The notes under the pieces: model-generated | Databases searched by the model: none | What the model saw: the letters and a program-made list of their open reading frames with translations, nothing else | Told to the model about the DNA's origin: nothing | Shown: in pieces, positions 17,500 to 26,822 of the stretch | How the letters are laid out: each line of letters starts with the position of its first letter | How positions within the stretch are numbered: position 1 is the first letter of the stretch | From: Vallitalea pronyensis | GTDB taxonomy: Bacteria; Bacillota; Clostridia; Lachnospirales; Vallitaleaceae | Assembly (NCBI RefSeq): GCF_018141445.1 | Contig: NZ_CP058649.1 | Coordinates: forward strand, 4,297,001-4,361,000 | Length of the DNA stretch: 64,000 nucleotides | Reading direction: 5' to 3' | Position numbers and translations under genes: made by a program

Positions 17500-19047
17500 T
17501 TAATCCAACATCAAATCAATAAAAGGATTAAAGTAAGTATTCTCCTTCTGAACCACACCTTTTAGTCCTTTACCCCCATTCATGGGTCTTTTTACTCCTG
17601 CAAATATACCCTTTTCAAGGGTCTTAAAAAGCCCTTCTGATTGGATCTCTTTTAATAGCACATGGGTTTTGGTAAGTACTTCATTAGCTCTATTTTGTAT
17701 GATACCACCCTCTTTAAACGTAATCTCATCTCCTAGAGAATGCATGTTGTTAAAGATGTACCTTGCGTTCTCAATAGACAGTGCTCTATCTGCCATAAAT
17801 GGGGTATGGATAGCTTCTGTTAACATGCCAAGTAAGTGAATCTTCTGACCTGTCATAATGGATATCATATTAAACAATGTATTCTGCACATGACCTTTGA
17901 AGATATTACCCGTCATAAATTTTGTAGGCGGCATGTATTTTAGAGGTGCTTTGGGGAAAATCTCTCGGGCCATCTGTGCCTGAGCCAACTCCAGTAAAAA
18001 GCCGTCTTTGAGTTCCGGGGTCATTTCAAAAGCATGCCCAAGTCCCATTAACTCCTCTTTTAGACCAGATAATAGGGCAAATTGCTCGTTGATAAATTGA
18101 GAAGCAAGGACGGTATGGGCTTCTTCAACGGCATCAGCAGTGGTGAGATAATTATCTTCACCTGTATTAATAATAACGCCTGCAAAACCGTTAATGACTC
18201 TAGAAAAGTATTGATCAATCATGGTACGCTGCATATTGATATCCCGAAAGAGAATACCATAAAGGGCATCATTCAACATCACATCTAATCGCTCTATGGC
18301 ACCCATAGCAGCTATTTCTGGCATACATAAACCGGAACAATAGTTACACAGCCTAATGTAGCGGCCTAACTCTTCTGATACCTGATCCAATGCCTCTCGC
18401 ATTAGACGAAAATTCTCTTGTGTGGCATAAGTGCCTCCAAAGCCCTCAGTGGTCACACCATAGGGTACATAATCCAACAAGCTCTGTCCTGTTGTACGAA
18501 TAACAGCGATGACATCTGCTCCCTGCTTAGCTGCTGCAACGGCTTGTGTTATATCTTCATAAATATTACCTGTGGCTACAATGACGTAGAGATAAGGTTC
18601 TGTCTTATCGCCGTAAGCATCAAGATAAGTATCTCTTTTTTGACTATTTTTTTGGATTTTCTCTACCATTTTTTTAGCACACTGGTTAATGGCAACTTTT
18701 ATATCAAAAGCATCTTTCATGGGTAGATGCACAAGATCCAAATCACCTGAAGCTACTTTTTCCGCAACTTCTTGAGGTGTCAGATCATAAGTCATCATGG
18801 CGTTTCCAATATACATACTAGCTCCAAGACCTAAGCTGCCGCTTTCCATAATATGGTCCACAACAATATTTGGAAGAGGTACCATGGCCTCATTCACACC
18901 ATCTATACCTAGAAGACGACATATGGTTCTTTCAACGGAAACCGTTGTATGTTTTTCAATAAACCTCTGGGTCTCATGGGCTATTTCTTTAGCAGCAGTT
19001 CTTGATTCTGCCACTAATGTCTCATTTAGATGTAATTTACTCGTCAC
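17500..19047 (-). CDS. kamD: Lysine 5,6-aminomutase, alpha subunit
   Basis: A 515-residue catalytic subunit that pairs with KamE; the alpha TIM barrel holds substrate and PLP while KamE carries the cobalamin. Length and sequence (ETQRFIEKHTTVSVERTICRLLGIDG at the N-terminus, LCNYCSGLCMPEIAAMGA, KYMPPTKFMTGNIFKGH) fit the D-lysine 5,6-aminomutase alpha family. The start is probably the GTG at 19047, five bases after AGGTGG; two more in-frame GTGs within nine bases upstream overlap the ribosome site. It lies 104 bases after the MutS-like gene. Confidence 0.95.
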   Translation of the reverse strand: MTSKLHLNETLVAESRTAAKEIAHETQRFIEKHTTVSVERTICRLLGIDGVNEAMVPLPNIVVDHIMESGSLGLGASMYIGNAMMTYDLTPQEVAEKVASGDLDLVHLPMKDAFDIKVAINQCAKKMVEKIQKNSQKRDTYLDAYGDKTEPYLYVIVATGNIYEDITQAVAAAKQGADVIAVIRTTGQSLLDYVPYGVTTEGFGGTYATQENFRLMREALDQVSEELGRYIRLCNYCSGLCMPEIAAMGAIERLDVMLNDALYGILFRDINMQRTMIDQYFSRVINGFAGVIINTGEDNYLTTADAVEEAHTVLASQFINEQFALLSGLKEELMGLGHAFEMTPELKDGFLLELAQAQMAREIFPKAPLKYMPPTKFMTGNIFKGHVQNTLFNMISIMTGQKIHLLGMLTEAIHTPFMADRALSIENARYIFNNMHSLGDEITFKEGGIIQNRANEVLTKTHVLLKEIQSEGLFKTLEKGIFAGVKRPMNGGKGLKGVVQKENTYFNPFIDLMLD

Positions 19048-19151
19048 ACCCACCACCTGCTTTCATTCTCTTAATTTTAACCGATTATAGACGTTATGCA
19101 TTTGGTTCTCTCTGAAAATGCTTTTTTTATTAGTATGGATAATTAAATCAT

Positions 19152-20621
19152 TTATTCCATGTTTCCAAGCTCTCTGGCAATGGTAATAATACCTGCATCA
19201 AGCCCCAATAATTCGGCTACAGTTAACGCTTCCTGAGGCACACCAGCCTCTTCACTGACCCATTCCAAATTATAATTCATCTTATCTTGAATATGCCCAA
19301 TAGCTTTTTCAGGATCACTGCCTATCATTGCTCTTAAAGCAGCTTTGTCCATATGCTTAAGTCCAATAACCTGATAATGGGTCATCCCCTTATCCACTAT
19401 GCCATCATAGTGAGTCGCCAATAAACTAATGGCATGCTGCTCTTTAAGATACTTGCATAGTGCACGTACAAGCAATGCACCTTCATGGGGATTTGTTCCC
19501 CTTGCAAACTCGTCAAGAATTACGAAACTTTTCCCCTGCTTTATGCCCTCAACCATTGCGTTAATACGAAGTATCTCCGCCCCAAAGGTGCTAATGCCTC
19601 GGCTTATGGACTGCATATCATCAGAAACAAAACAAATATACTCAAATAACCCGAAGCGTAACTCACCAGCAAATACAAAGAACCCCATATGGGCAAGAAG
19701 GATATTGAGTATCATGGTTTTGAGTGCCACACTTTTGCCCCCCATATTGGCCCCTGTTAAGATGGTTACGCCTTCTACTAACTGCATGCTAATGGGTACA
19801 AAAGATTTCCCTCTTTTTTCAAGATAAGCCATGACTTCTGGGTGTCTTGCATCTTTTATCTGCACCTTTAGTCCATCTTCTATTATGGGTTTTGTTGCCT
19901 TATAGTGTATGGCTAACGCGCCTTTGGCTCTCAATAAATCCAAACGGCCAATGGTGTCCATATTATATAATAACTTGTTTTTAAAGGCATATATTTTAGC
20001 ACTCAATTGTTTTCTAATGGCTGTTTCAAGCTTATCTTCCTGTACGACAAGTGCTAATCGCTGTTCTTTTAGAACCTCAATTTTTTGTGGATTATCCTCA
20101 GCGAATATCTCTTTTTCTATACGGATTTTCTCTTTTCTAATAGGGCTAAGCTCTGGGTCATAGTGGTCATAGATATAAAAACTCTGTATGCCCTTATTCT
20201 GTGGATCAAGGAGATCAATTAGGGCTTTCATACTCGTGAGTCTTATATCCGTTGATACTGTTAACTGCTTATAATAAGCGCTTATGTCCTCCATAAGCAT
20301 GGCAACATGTTTAATCTCAAACAACGCCACATCATCAAGTACTTTTTGAACCGTAAAGTTTTTGATTAACAGCTTGACATCTTTTAATTTTGCCATGACA
20401 GTTTCTATGGAGGTCCATATATGTTTCTCCTTTAGTAAACTTTGCATCATGGTTTCAACATCATTTAACGCCTTGATTAAACATGCCTTTTCTTGGGGTT
20501 GATAGAGCTGTAACATTGATTTTGCATATTTTCCATAAGGCGATATAACACGTAGCTCATCTAAGATATAAGGGAGACCTACATCTTCACCTAAACGTTT
20601 ATCCATTGCTTGTATGATCAT
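19152..20621 (-). CDS. kamC: MutS-like ATPase of the lysine fermentation operon
   Basis: A 489-residue protein with the MutS core and ATPase domains but no N-terminal mismatch-binding domain. Walker A is GANMGGKS at 290-297, Walker B FVILDEF at 366-372, a MutS-type RGISTFGAEI signature at 341-350 and the switch histidine in LATHYDG near 404. A coiled segment (about 155-205) precedes the ATPase. It overlaps kamB by 23 bases and sits before kamD and kamE, as in other lysine-fermenting bacteria, where the pair is thought to serve or reactivate the B12 aminomutase rather than repair DNA. The symbol rests on gene order, from memory. Confidence 0.8.
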   Translation of the reverse strand: MIIQAMDKRLGEDVGLPYILDELRVISPYGKYAKSMLQLYQPQEKACLIKALNDVETMMQSLLKEKHIWTSIETVMAKLKDVKLLIKNFTVQKVLDDVALFEIKHVAMLMEDISAYYKQLTVSTDIRLTSMKALIDLLDPQNKGIQSFYIYDHYDPELSPIRKEKIRIEKEIFAEDNPQKIEVLKEQRLALVVQEDKLETAIRKQLSAKIYAFKNKLLYNMDTIGRLDLLRAKGALAIHYKATKPIIEDGLKVQIKDARHPEVMAYLEKRGKSFVPISMQLVEGVTILTGANMGGKSVALKTMILNILLAHMGFFVFAGELRFGLFEYICFVSDDMQSISRGISTFGAEILRINAMVEGIKQGKSFVILDEFARGTNPHEGALLVRALCKYLKEQHAISLLATHYDGIVDKGMTHYQVIGLKHMDKAALRAMIGSDPEKAIGHIQDKMNYNLEWVSEEAGVPQEALTVAELLGLDAGIITIARELGNME

Positions 20622-21651
20622 CACCCCTTACTTCAAAATCACTGTCATAGACATTAAAAACAGGTACAGAAATACGTCCAGCCAATTCTTCTTTGAACGC
20701 TTTTGAATCAAACGTATAACCGTCAGGTGATACAGGATTAATGGAGACGCCAATAAGATTGATGGAGTGCAAGACGTCTATTCTTCCACCACTTTTCATA
20801 AACCGTTCATACAAGTCACAAGACAGCATTAACTTGGTTCCATCTTCAACGATTACCGTCATGGCTTTTTTGGTACCTGTCATGATTCGCTTTAACATAT
20901 CATCCGTTAGAACCCCTCTAATCAGTATATATTTTGAACGGGCATGAAGCTGTTCAAGAATACTATCCATGGATGACAAGGCAGTTACCAGGGATAAGGG
21001 CTTAACATGATTGTCTTGGTCAATAATGATGACCTTCTTATCCTCATATTGCTGAGCAATTTCTCTTACGTTATCATCTTTTGTCATGGGTATGCTTAAC
21101 AAACGAACAACATGAACGGTATCTTCTATTACCAGCCTCATGTCTTCATGAACAGAAGCCCCTGTACTGAGAATAGCGGCTTCAGTGATAGCTGGTGAAG
21201 CTGATGTCTTTCTTGATATAGCGCCATCACATAGCACGGTGGTACACCCTAAGGAAATCAGTGTATCATAAAGTTTTTGAAGCTGTTGATTAACGGATGG
21301 CCCTGCCAATTCAATGTACCCATCAGTTAAGGCTTTGACAATGATAATTTCCCCCATAGGTGTATTCATACCTGTCGTTGCCATGATATCCAACGTTATA
21401 TCACTCATGCTTACACATTGGTGAGCCGTTGCCATGATGGTGCCGCTGTACACCCATATTCGGGGTTTTTTAGTCCCTGTAACAACGTCTATAGCCTCGC
21501 CATCTCGGCCAATAGAAGTAAGGCCAAGTGTACATGTACCCCTAGCCTTATTTAATAAAAAATTAAGCAAAGTGGTTTTACCCACATTCTTCCCCATACC
21601 TATAATGGCAACACTTTTATAATCCGTTAGCTTGCAAAGCAATCTTTTCAT
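20599..21651 (-). CDS. kamB: P-loop protein of the lysine fermentation operon
   Basis: A 350-residue protein with an N-terminal P-loop (GMGKNVGKT, residues 18-26) and no other domain I can name. It lies between kamA and the MutS-like gene, overlapping both (35 bases with kamA, 23 with kamC), so the three are translationally coupled. Conserved placement in lysine fermentation clusters suggests it acts with the MutS-like protein as an ATP-dependent partner or reactivating factor of the aminomutase; the biochemistry is inferred. The ATG at 21651 is chosen because an upstream ATG abuts the ribosome site. The symbol is by position. Confidence 0.75.
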   Translation of the reverse strand: MKRLLCKLTDYKSVAIIGMGKNVGKTTLLNFLLNKARGTCTLGLTSIGRDGEAIDVVTGTKKPRIWVYSGTIMATAHQCVSMSDITLDIMATTGMNTPMGEIIIVKALTDGYIELAGPSVNQQLQKLYDTLISLGCTTVLCDGAISRKTSASPAITEAAILSTGASVHEDMRLVIEDTVHVVRLLSIPMTKDDNVREIAQQYEDKKVIIIDQDNHVKPLSLVTALSSMDSILEQLHARSKYILIRGVLTDDMLKRIMTGTKKAMTVIVEDGTKLMLSCDLYERFMKSGGRIDVLHSINLIGVSINPVSPDGYTFDSKAFKEELAGRISVPVFNVYDSDFEVRGDDHTSNG

Positions 21652-22906
21652 CCTGAACATACCCTCTTAATTTTCTCTCTAAACCTTCAGGCTCCATCAT
21701 GGACTTTTCATTACAGGATAGCAAACCAGCAACTCCTACAAGATGGCGGGAGGCTTCTCCACGACAGACCTCACACTGACATCCCGGTTCATAATGTTCA
21801 GGTTCTTTATAGGTGGTAATAACCCCCTCAAAATTCCTAAGCACCACTTTTTGATGGCCATGGGATATGAGGTAATTGGGCATAACGGGTGTTTTGCCTC
21901 CTCCACCTGGAGCATCAATGACATAGGTCGGTACACAAAAACCTGATGTATGCCCACGAAGTCCTTCCATAATTTCAATACCCTTAGCCACAGAAGTTCT
22001 AAAATGTTCAATACCTGCTGTCAAGTCACACTGATAGAGATAATAGGGCTTTACTCTAATTTTCACTAACTCGTTTACCAGTTTTCTCATGACATGGACA
22101 CAATCATTCACACCTTTTAGCAAGACGGATTGATTACCAAGGGGAATCCCTGCGTTGGCTAACTTTTCACAAGCATTTTTTGATGCCACTGTGATTTCAT
22201 TTGGGTGATTAAAGTGAGTATTCACGTAGATAGGATGGTATTTTTTTAACATGTTTACAAGATCATCTGTAATCCTTTGAGGCATCACCACGGGTGTTCT
22301 TGTACCGATACGTACCACTTCTACGTGAGGGATAGCCCTTAATTTTTTTATGATGGCTTCTAGTTTATCATCGGACATGAGCAGTGCATCCCCACCCGAT
22401 AAAAGAACATCCCGAACACTAGGGGTATCTGCAATATACTGAATTGCCCGGTCTACACGACTGGTTGGAAGTGCCTCATCCTGATGTCCAGCAAAACGTC
22501 TTCTTGTACAATGACGACAATACATGGCACATTGGTCTGTAATAAGCAATAACACTCTATCTGGATAACGATGAACCAAACCTGGAACTGGTGAATGGGC
22601 ATCTTCTGATAAAGGATCAATAAAATCCATTTTGGTTGTATGCAGTTCGAGGCTCATTGGTACTGCTTGCTTACGTACTGGATCATGCTCATTATGTTGA
22701 TCAATCAGCGATAAATAATATGGTGTAATTGCCATTCTTAAGGATTGGAGACAACGTTTAATCCCTTCTTCTTCCGATGCATTAAGTGGTAAATATTGCT
22801 TAAGGTCTTCTAGTTTCTTGACCCTGTTTCGCATCTGCCACTTCCAATCATTCCAGTCTTCGTCGCTCACGTGACTATAATATGCATGCTTTTTACTATT
22901 ATTCAT
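21617..22906 (-). CDS. kamA: L-lysine 2,3-aminomutase
   Basis: A 429-residue radical SAM enzyme that converts L-lysine to L-beta-lysine, the first step of lysine fermentation. The iron-sulfur cluster cysteines are Cys126, Cys130 and Cys133 (CAMYCRHC), and the PLP lysine is Lys338 in the PGGGGK motif, each one residue offset from the Clostridium subterminale enzyme. A cysteine-rich C-terminal tail (CQCEVC) supplies the zinc site at the subunit interface. The ATG at 22906 has GGGGTG upstream. An inverted repeat separates it from kdd, and it overlaps kamB. Confidence 0.96.
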   Translation of the reverse strand: MNNSKKHAYYSHVSDEDWNDWKWQMRNRVKKLEDLKQYLPLNASEEEGIKRCLQSLRMAITPYYLSLIDQHNEHDPVRKQAVPMSLELHTTKMDFIDPLSEDAHSPVPGLVHRYPDRVLLLITDQCAMYCRHCTRRRFAGHQDEALPTSRVDRAIQYIADTPSVRDVLLSGGDALLMSDDKLEAIIKKLRAIPHVEVVRIGTRTPVVMPQRITDDLVNMLKKYHPIYVNTHFNHPNEITVASKNACEKLANAGIPLGNQSVLLKGVNDCVHVMRKLVNELVKIRVKPYYLYQCDLTAGIEHFRTSVAKGIEIMEGLRGHTSGFCVPTYVIDAPGGGGKTPVMPNYLISHGHQKVVLRNFEGVITTYKEPEHYEPGCQCEVCRGEASRHLVGVAGLLSCNEKSMMEPEGLERKLRGYVQDEKIALQANGL

Positions 22907-22959
22907 TTCACACCCCGCTATTATCATTATTTTTTAAAGTATTAAGAACGCTACCTGCA

Positions 22960-23004
22960 TATGTTGAATGGACACACCTACTTCACCCTTGCCCATTCAA
23001 CATA
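22960..23004 (-). repeat. Perfect 12-base inverted repeat between kdd and kamA
   Basis: TATGTTGAATGG and its complement enclose a 21-base loop in the 161-base gap between kdd and kamA. No T run follows on the minus strand, so it is not a classic terminator. It could stabilise or process the message to set different KamA and Kdd levels, or bind a regulator of a promoter internal to the operon. Confidence 0.7.
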
Positions 23005-23067
23005 CCTCCTCTGTTATGGTTACATATTTTTAATCTTTACAGGGTTTCTTATACGTTCGCATTTAGC

Positions 23068-24099
23068 TTATAGGTATAATTTTTCAAAAATATCACGAAT
23101 CACTTTGGATTCACGTAAATCATCTAACGTAATGTCTGCATGGTTTAGAGAATAACCGTTACCAATAATCATATGCACGTCTTTGCCAACGCCCTCAGCA
23201 CCAAGAGCCGCTTTTGTAAAACTTGTTGCCATGGAGAAGAAATAGACAATACCTTCTTCACGAACGGGTAAAATCGTAGACATTTCTGTATTGGGTACAT
23301 TCACACAGTTAATGGCCACATCAATTTCTTTGCCATTTGTCACGTTTAGGACTTCTTCTAATGTTTGAATAGGATTGGTTGCATCGGCAATAATCACGTC
23401 ATGGCATAAACCTGTTTCCTCTAAGAATTTTTTCTTATTTTCACTTCTTACAAGACCAATAACCTGACCTTCTTCACCTACTTGCTTCTTAGCTTCATAA
23501 CAGCATAATAAGCCAGATTTACCATTGGCTCCAAGAACAAGAACCGTCTGCCCTTTTTTCACAAGCTTTCTTGTTTGAGCTGGTGCACCTGCTACATCAA
23601 GGGCTGCTAGTGCTAAGGTTTCTTCCATATCATCAGGCAATTTAGCATAAATACCGCTTTCAAATAAAACGGCTGTTCCAATAATCTCAACCCGATCAAT
23701 ACCCATTTTAATAGCAGTAATTTCTTCTATTTTAAGGGGCGTCAACGTAAGCGAAACTAAAGATGCAATCTTATCCCCCACTTTTAGAGCCCGGTCTGTT
23801 AAGTCTTTTCCAATGGCTTTGATTGTACCGATTAACATACCGCCTGAACCTGTGACAGGATTCTGCATCTTGCCTCGTTCATTCACAATGCCCATAATCA
23901 TGGCTTTTATCTTTTCTTCGTCGCCTCCACAAGTCTCTTTAATTTGTGTAAAACTGGCTGAATCAATGTTCAATGCTTGAACCTGTATTAACATCTCATT
24001 ATCAAAAATGGTCATATCGTTAGATATTTTTTGTGCTGCTTGTGGTAATACCCCCTTAGGTTCAATCACTCTATGTGTGCCATATTTGCAACCTCTCAT
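23068..24099 (-). CDS. kdd: L-erythro-3,5-diaminohexanoate dehydrogenase
   Basis: A 343-residue NAD(P)-dependent dehydrogenase that oxidises 3,5-diaminohexanoate to 5-amino-3-oxohexanoate. The N-terminus (GCKYGTHRVIEPKGVLPQAA) is characteristic of the family. The central nucleotide-binding stretch (TVLVLGANGKSGLLCCYEAK, near residue 175) is a Rossmann fold of the zinc-less MDR type. It lies 19 bases after the CoA transferase beta gene and before the inverted repeat. Its product is the substrate of kce in the same operon. Confidence 0.95.
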   Translation of the reverse strand: MRGCKYGTHRVIEPKGVLPQAAQKISNDMTIFDNEMLIQVQALNIDSASFTQIKETCGGDEEKIKAMIMGIVNERGKMQNPVTGSGGMLIGTIKAIGKDLTDRALKVGDKIASLVSLTLTPLKIEEITAIKMGIDRVEIIGTAVLFESGIYAKLPDDMEETLALAALDVAGAPAQTRKLVKKGQTVLVLGANGKSGLLCCYEAKKQVGEEGQVIGLVRSENKKKFLEETGLCHDVIIADATNPIQTLEEVLNVTNGKEIDVAINCVNVPNTEMSTILPVREEGIVYFFSMATSFTKAALGAEGVGKDVHMIIGNGYSLNHADITLDDLRESKVIRDIFEKLYL

Positions 24100-24118
24100 C
24101 TTTTCATCATCCTTTCAC

Positions 24119-24793
24119 CTAAATATTTATTTGAACATCCATTATGTTTAAATCTTCAGCCACTGTTAATGCACATCCAGTAGCTTCTTGGACATCCTCT
24201 ATGGTCACATCTGGATGAATCTCTTGGAGTACCAACCCATCCGATGTCACTTTCATCACACCAAGTTCTGTCACGATCAAGTCCACTACACCTTTTGCAG
24301 TCAAAGGTAGTGTACATGCTTCAAGAATCTTATGTTTCCCCTTAGCCGTATGTAACATAGCAATAATAACTTTCTTAGCACCAGTAACTAAATCCATGGC
24401 GCCACCCATACCTGGTACAAGTTTTCCAGGTATAATCCAGCTGGCTAGATTACCTTTTGCATCCACTTGTAAAGCACCAAGAACGGTTAAATCCACATGA
24501 CCGCCCCGAATTAAACCAAAAGACATAGCCGAATCAAAATAGGCGCCATTAGGAAGTATGGTTACAGGGTCACCACCAGCATTAATGATACGTTCATCTT
24601 CTTGTCCTTCTGCTGCTACTTTGCCCATGCCTACCATACCGTTTTCCGATTGAAAAATGACTTCAACGCCTTCTGGAATATAGTTAGCAACTTTTGTGGG
24701 AAGGCCAATACCCAGATTCACTAGCTGACCATGTTGTAATTCCTTTGCAACCCGACGAGCAATGATTTGTTTACCTAGATTCTTATCAATCAT
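24119..24793 (-). CDS. atoA: Butyryl-CoA:acetoacetate CoA-transferase, beta subunit
   Basis: A 224-residue subunit of a class I CoA transferase. The catalytic glutamate is in the SENG motif (IFQSENGMVGMG, near residue 50), and NLGIGLPT and GMGGAMDLV are typical. In the lysine pathway the enzyme moves CoA from butyryl-CoA to acetoacetate. It overlaps the alpha gene by 8 to 11 bases depending on which of two adjacent ATGs is used; I take the second for better spacing from GGGG. Confidence 0.92.
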   Translation of the reverse strand: MIDKNLGKQIIARRVAKELQHGQLVNLGIGLPTKVANYIPEGVEVIFQSENGMVGMGKVAAEGQEDERIINAGGDPVTILPNGAYFDSAMSFGLIRGGHVDLTVLGALQVDAKGNLASWIIPGKLVPGMGGAMDLVTGAKKVIIAMLHTAKGKHKILEACTLPLTAKGVVDLIVTELGVMKVTSDGLVLQEIHPDVTIEDVQEATGCALTVAEDLNIMDVQINI

Positions 24794-25445
24794 CATGCCC
24801 CCCCTTTATGATATAGTCTACTAACACCCCTGGTGTCATAATGTATTCTGGGTCAATATCACCTGGTTCAACCAATTGGTCCGCTTCCACAATAACATGT
24901 TTCGCTGCCATAGCTATTATGGGATTGAAGTTCCTTGTTGTACCTTTGTATAAAGTATTGCCAAAGGAATCCACCACACTGCCACTTAAAATGGCTATAT
25001 CCGCTTTTAAAGGCATTTCAAGTAAATAGTCTTTATCATTAATGGTCATCACTTCTTTTCCTTCAGCTACCATGGTACCAACCCCTGTCGGTGTCAGCAC
25101 ACCGCCTAAGCCATAGCCTCCTGCTCGAATTCTCTCTACCAGCGTACCTTGAGGGACTAATTCAACCTCCATGTCACCACTATTCATTAATTGACCGGTC
25201 ATTGGATTGGTTCCGATATGGGATGCAATCACTTTTTTTACCTGCCGATTAGCGATCAGCCTGCCTGTTCCCTTATCTACAAAACTGGTATCTGAACTGA
25301 TAATGGTCAGATCTTTGATACCTTGTTCAATGATAAAGTCAATCATTTTCTCCGAAGTACCGCAAGCCAAAAAACCTCCAATCATGATAACCAATCCATC
25401 TTGCATCAATGGTATTAGGTCCTGTTTACCCACTACTTTACTCAC
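24786..25445 (-). CDS. atoD: Butyryl-CoA:acetoacetate CoA-transferase, alpha subunit
   Basis: A 219-residue partner of the beta subunit. The GGFLACGTSEKMIDFIIEQG stretch near residue 23 and the later GLGGVLTPTGVGT CoA-binding glycine-rich block mark the alpha chain. It starts with GTG at 25445 behind AAGGTG. The overlap with atoA indicates coupled translation and equal amounts of both chains. It lies between kce and atoA in the lysine operon. Confidence 0.92.
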   Translation of the reverse strand: MSKVVGKQDLIPLMQDGLVIMIGGFLACGTSEKMIDFIIEQGIKDLTIISSDTSFVDKGTGRLIANRQVKKVIASHIGTNPMTGQLMNSGDMEVELVPQGTLVERIRAGGYGLGGVLTPTGVGTMVAEGKEVMTINDKDYLLEMPLKADIAILSGSVVDSFGNTLYKGTTRNFNPIIAMAAKHVIVEADQLVEPGDIDPEYIMTPGVLVDYIIKGGHDD

Positions 25446-25539
25446 GTACTCACCTTCCCCCGTTATATTTTTTTAAATTAGCAGTACATGCAACACATGC
25501 CATAACTACCGTAATCTTTAAAAATTTTACTTTCTCTAT

Positions 25540-26358
25540 CTATGATAAACCCAGTATACATCGGGCTTCTTCTGGTGTTGCTATTTCTCTGCCTAAGGCT
25601 TCAGCTATACGTACAATTTTCTCAACTAATTCCCCATTGGACTTAGCTAAAACACCCTTTTTTAGATAGAGATTATCTTCAAACCCTACCCTTACATGAC
25701 CACCCATAACCATGCTTAATGTAGCCATACTTATTTGATGTCTTCCTATACCTGTTACGGTATATGTGGCATCTGTTGGTATACTTCCTGCTAAAAACAC
25801 CAGGTCCCTTGGTGTAGCTGCAATCCCTCCATTAACGCCAAGAACAAAATTGAAATGGAGAGGTACTTTGATGTATCCTTTTTTATGTAAACGAAGTGCC
25901 ATATCCACCATACCTTTGTCAAAAACCTCCAACTCAGGCTTAATGCCCATCTTATTCATGGTATTGGCAAATTCAATAATGGTATTTTCTGTGTTAACAA
26001 AAATATCATCCCCGCCAAAATTACATGTACCACAATCCAAAGATGCCATTTCTGGTTTTAATAAAGTAGGTTGAAGTCTTTCTTCGTTACTCATCCCAAC
26101 AGCCCCGCCTGTTGAAGGTTGGATAATCACATCCGGACAGGCTTCTTTAATGGCTTTTATACATACTTCAAAACGTTCTTTGTCCTGTGTGGGTGTACCA
26201 TCATCTTCACGCACATGTAAGTGAATAATGCTGGCACCTGCATGGTATGCCGATTTTGCCTCTCTGACAATTTCTTCTACCGTATAAGGAACACTTGGAT
26301 TTTGCTCTTTGGTCACTTCAGCTCCACATATCGCTGCTGTAATCACTAACTTCTCCAT
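25540..26358 (-). CDS. kce: 3-keto-5-aminohexanoate cleavage enzyme
   Basis: A 272-residue TIM-barrel enzyme of the BKACE (DUF849) family that joins 5-amino-3-oxohexanoate with acetyl-CoA to give acetoacetate and 3-aminobutyryl-CoA. The zinc ligands lie in HLHVRE near residue 47, with the QPSTGG and DCGTCNFGGDD blocks and the arginine- and serine-rich GIGRHQISM block later. It starts ten bases after kal ends, and its product goes to kal. Confidence 0.95.
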   Translation of the reverse strand: MEKLVITAAICGAEVTKEQNPSVPYTVEEIVREAKSAYHAGASIIHLHVREDDGTPTQDKERFEVCIKAIKEACPDVIIQPSTGGAVGMSNEERLQPTLLKPEMASLDCGTCNFGGDDIFVNTENTIIEFANTMNKMGIKPELEVFDKGMVDMALRLHKKGYIKVPLHFNFVLGVNGGIAATPRDLVFLAGSIPTDATYTVTGIGRHQISMATLSMVMGGHVRVGFEDNLYLKKGVLAKSNGELVEKIVRIAEALGREIATPEEARCILGLS

Positions 26359-26367
26359 ATAACACCC

Positions 26368-26748
26368 CTACTTTCTTTGCTTATCTTTTGGAACAACACA
26401 GGTTCCACTGGCTTTACACACAATGACGGGTTCTTCCAATACATCAGCTGCTGAATCATTAACATCAGGTCTAAGAGCAATGACTTTTTTAGCTACAAAG
26501 GTCATTTTTCGTGAGGAATTGCCACATGAGGTTATCTCTCCCTCACATTCTATGTAATCTCCAGCATAGACTGGTGCTAGAAATTCTACGTTGTCATAAG
26601 CTCGAAATAAGCCTTCATCGCCATCGTGACGTATGAGCAATTCTGTTGCAACATCCCCAAAAAGCTGTAACATCTTAGCACCATCCACTAAATTTCCTCC
26701 ATAATGTGCATCATGCATGCTCATGCGTAAACGTATGGTTACCTTCAT
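26368..26748 (-). CDS. kal: 3-aminobutyryl-CoA ammonia-lyase
   Basis: A 126-residue hotdog-fold enzyme that removes ammonia from 3-aminobutyryl-CoA to give crotonyl-CoA. SMHDAHYGGNLVDGA near residue 10 and the central hotdog helix LQLFGDVATELLI are typical of Kal. The frame stays open 30 codons upstream, but that stretch covers the riboswitch terminator and lacks a ribosome site, so I start at 26748. It is the first gene of the operon, 46 bases downstream of the riboswitch terminator's T run. Confidence 0.94.
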   Translation of the reverse strand: MKVTIRLRMSMHDAHYGGNLVDGAKMLQLFGDVATELLIRHDGDEGLFRAYDNVEFLAPVYAGDYIECEGEITSCGNSSRKMTFVAKKVIALRPDVNDSAADVLEEPVIVCKASGTCVVPKDKQRK

Positions 26749-26793
26749 ATCCTTCACCCTTTCCTTCTTAAGATTAAAGACTGTTTTAAAGAC

Positions 26794-26822
26794 AAAAAAA
26801 CACTGAAAATAAAATTTCAGTG
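26794..26822 (-). terminator. Intrinsic terminator of the lysine riboswitch
   Basis: Read on the minus strand, CACTGAAA pairs with TTTCAGTG around a 6-base loop and seven T follow. The left arm overlaps TGAAAT, which can instead pair with ATTTCA about 30 bases upstream, so terminator and antiterminator exclude each other. Confidence 0.9.

Noticed and set aside
22960..23004. A transcription terminator between kdd and kamA
   Set aside because: There is no T run after either arm, and the genes on both sides belong to one pathway, so full termination is unlikely.
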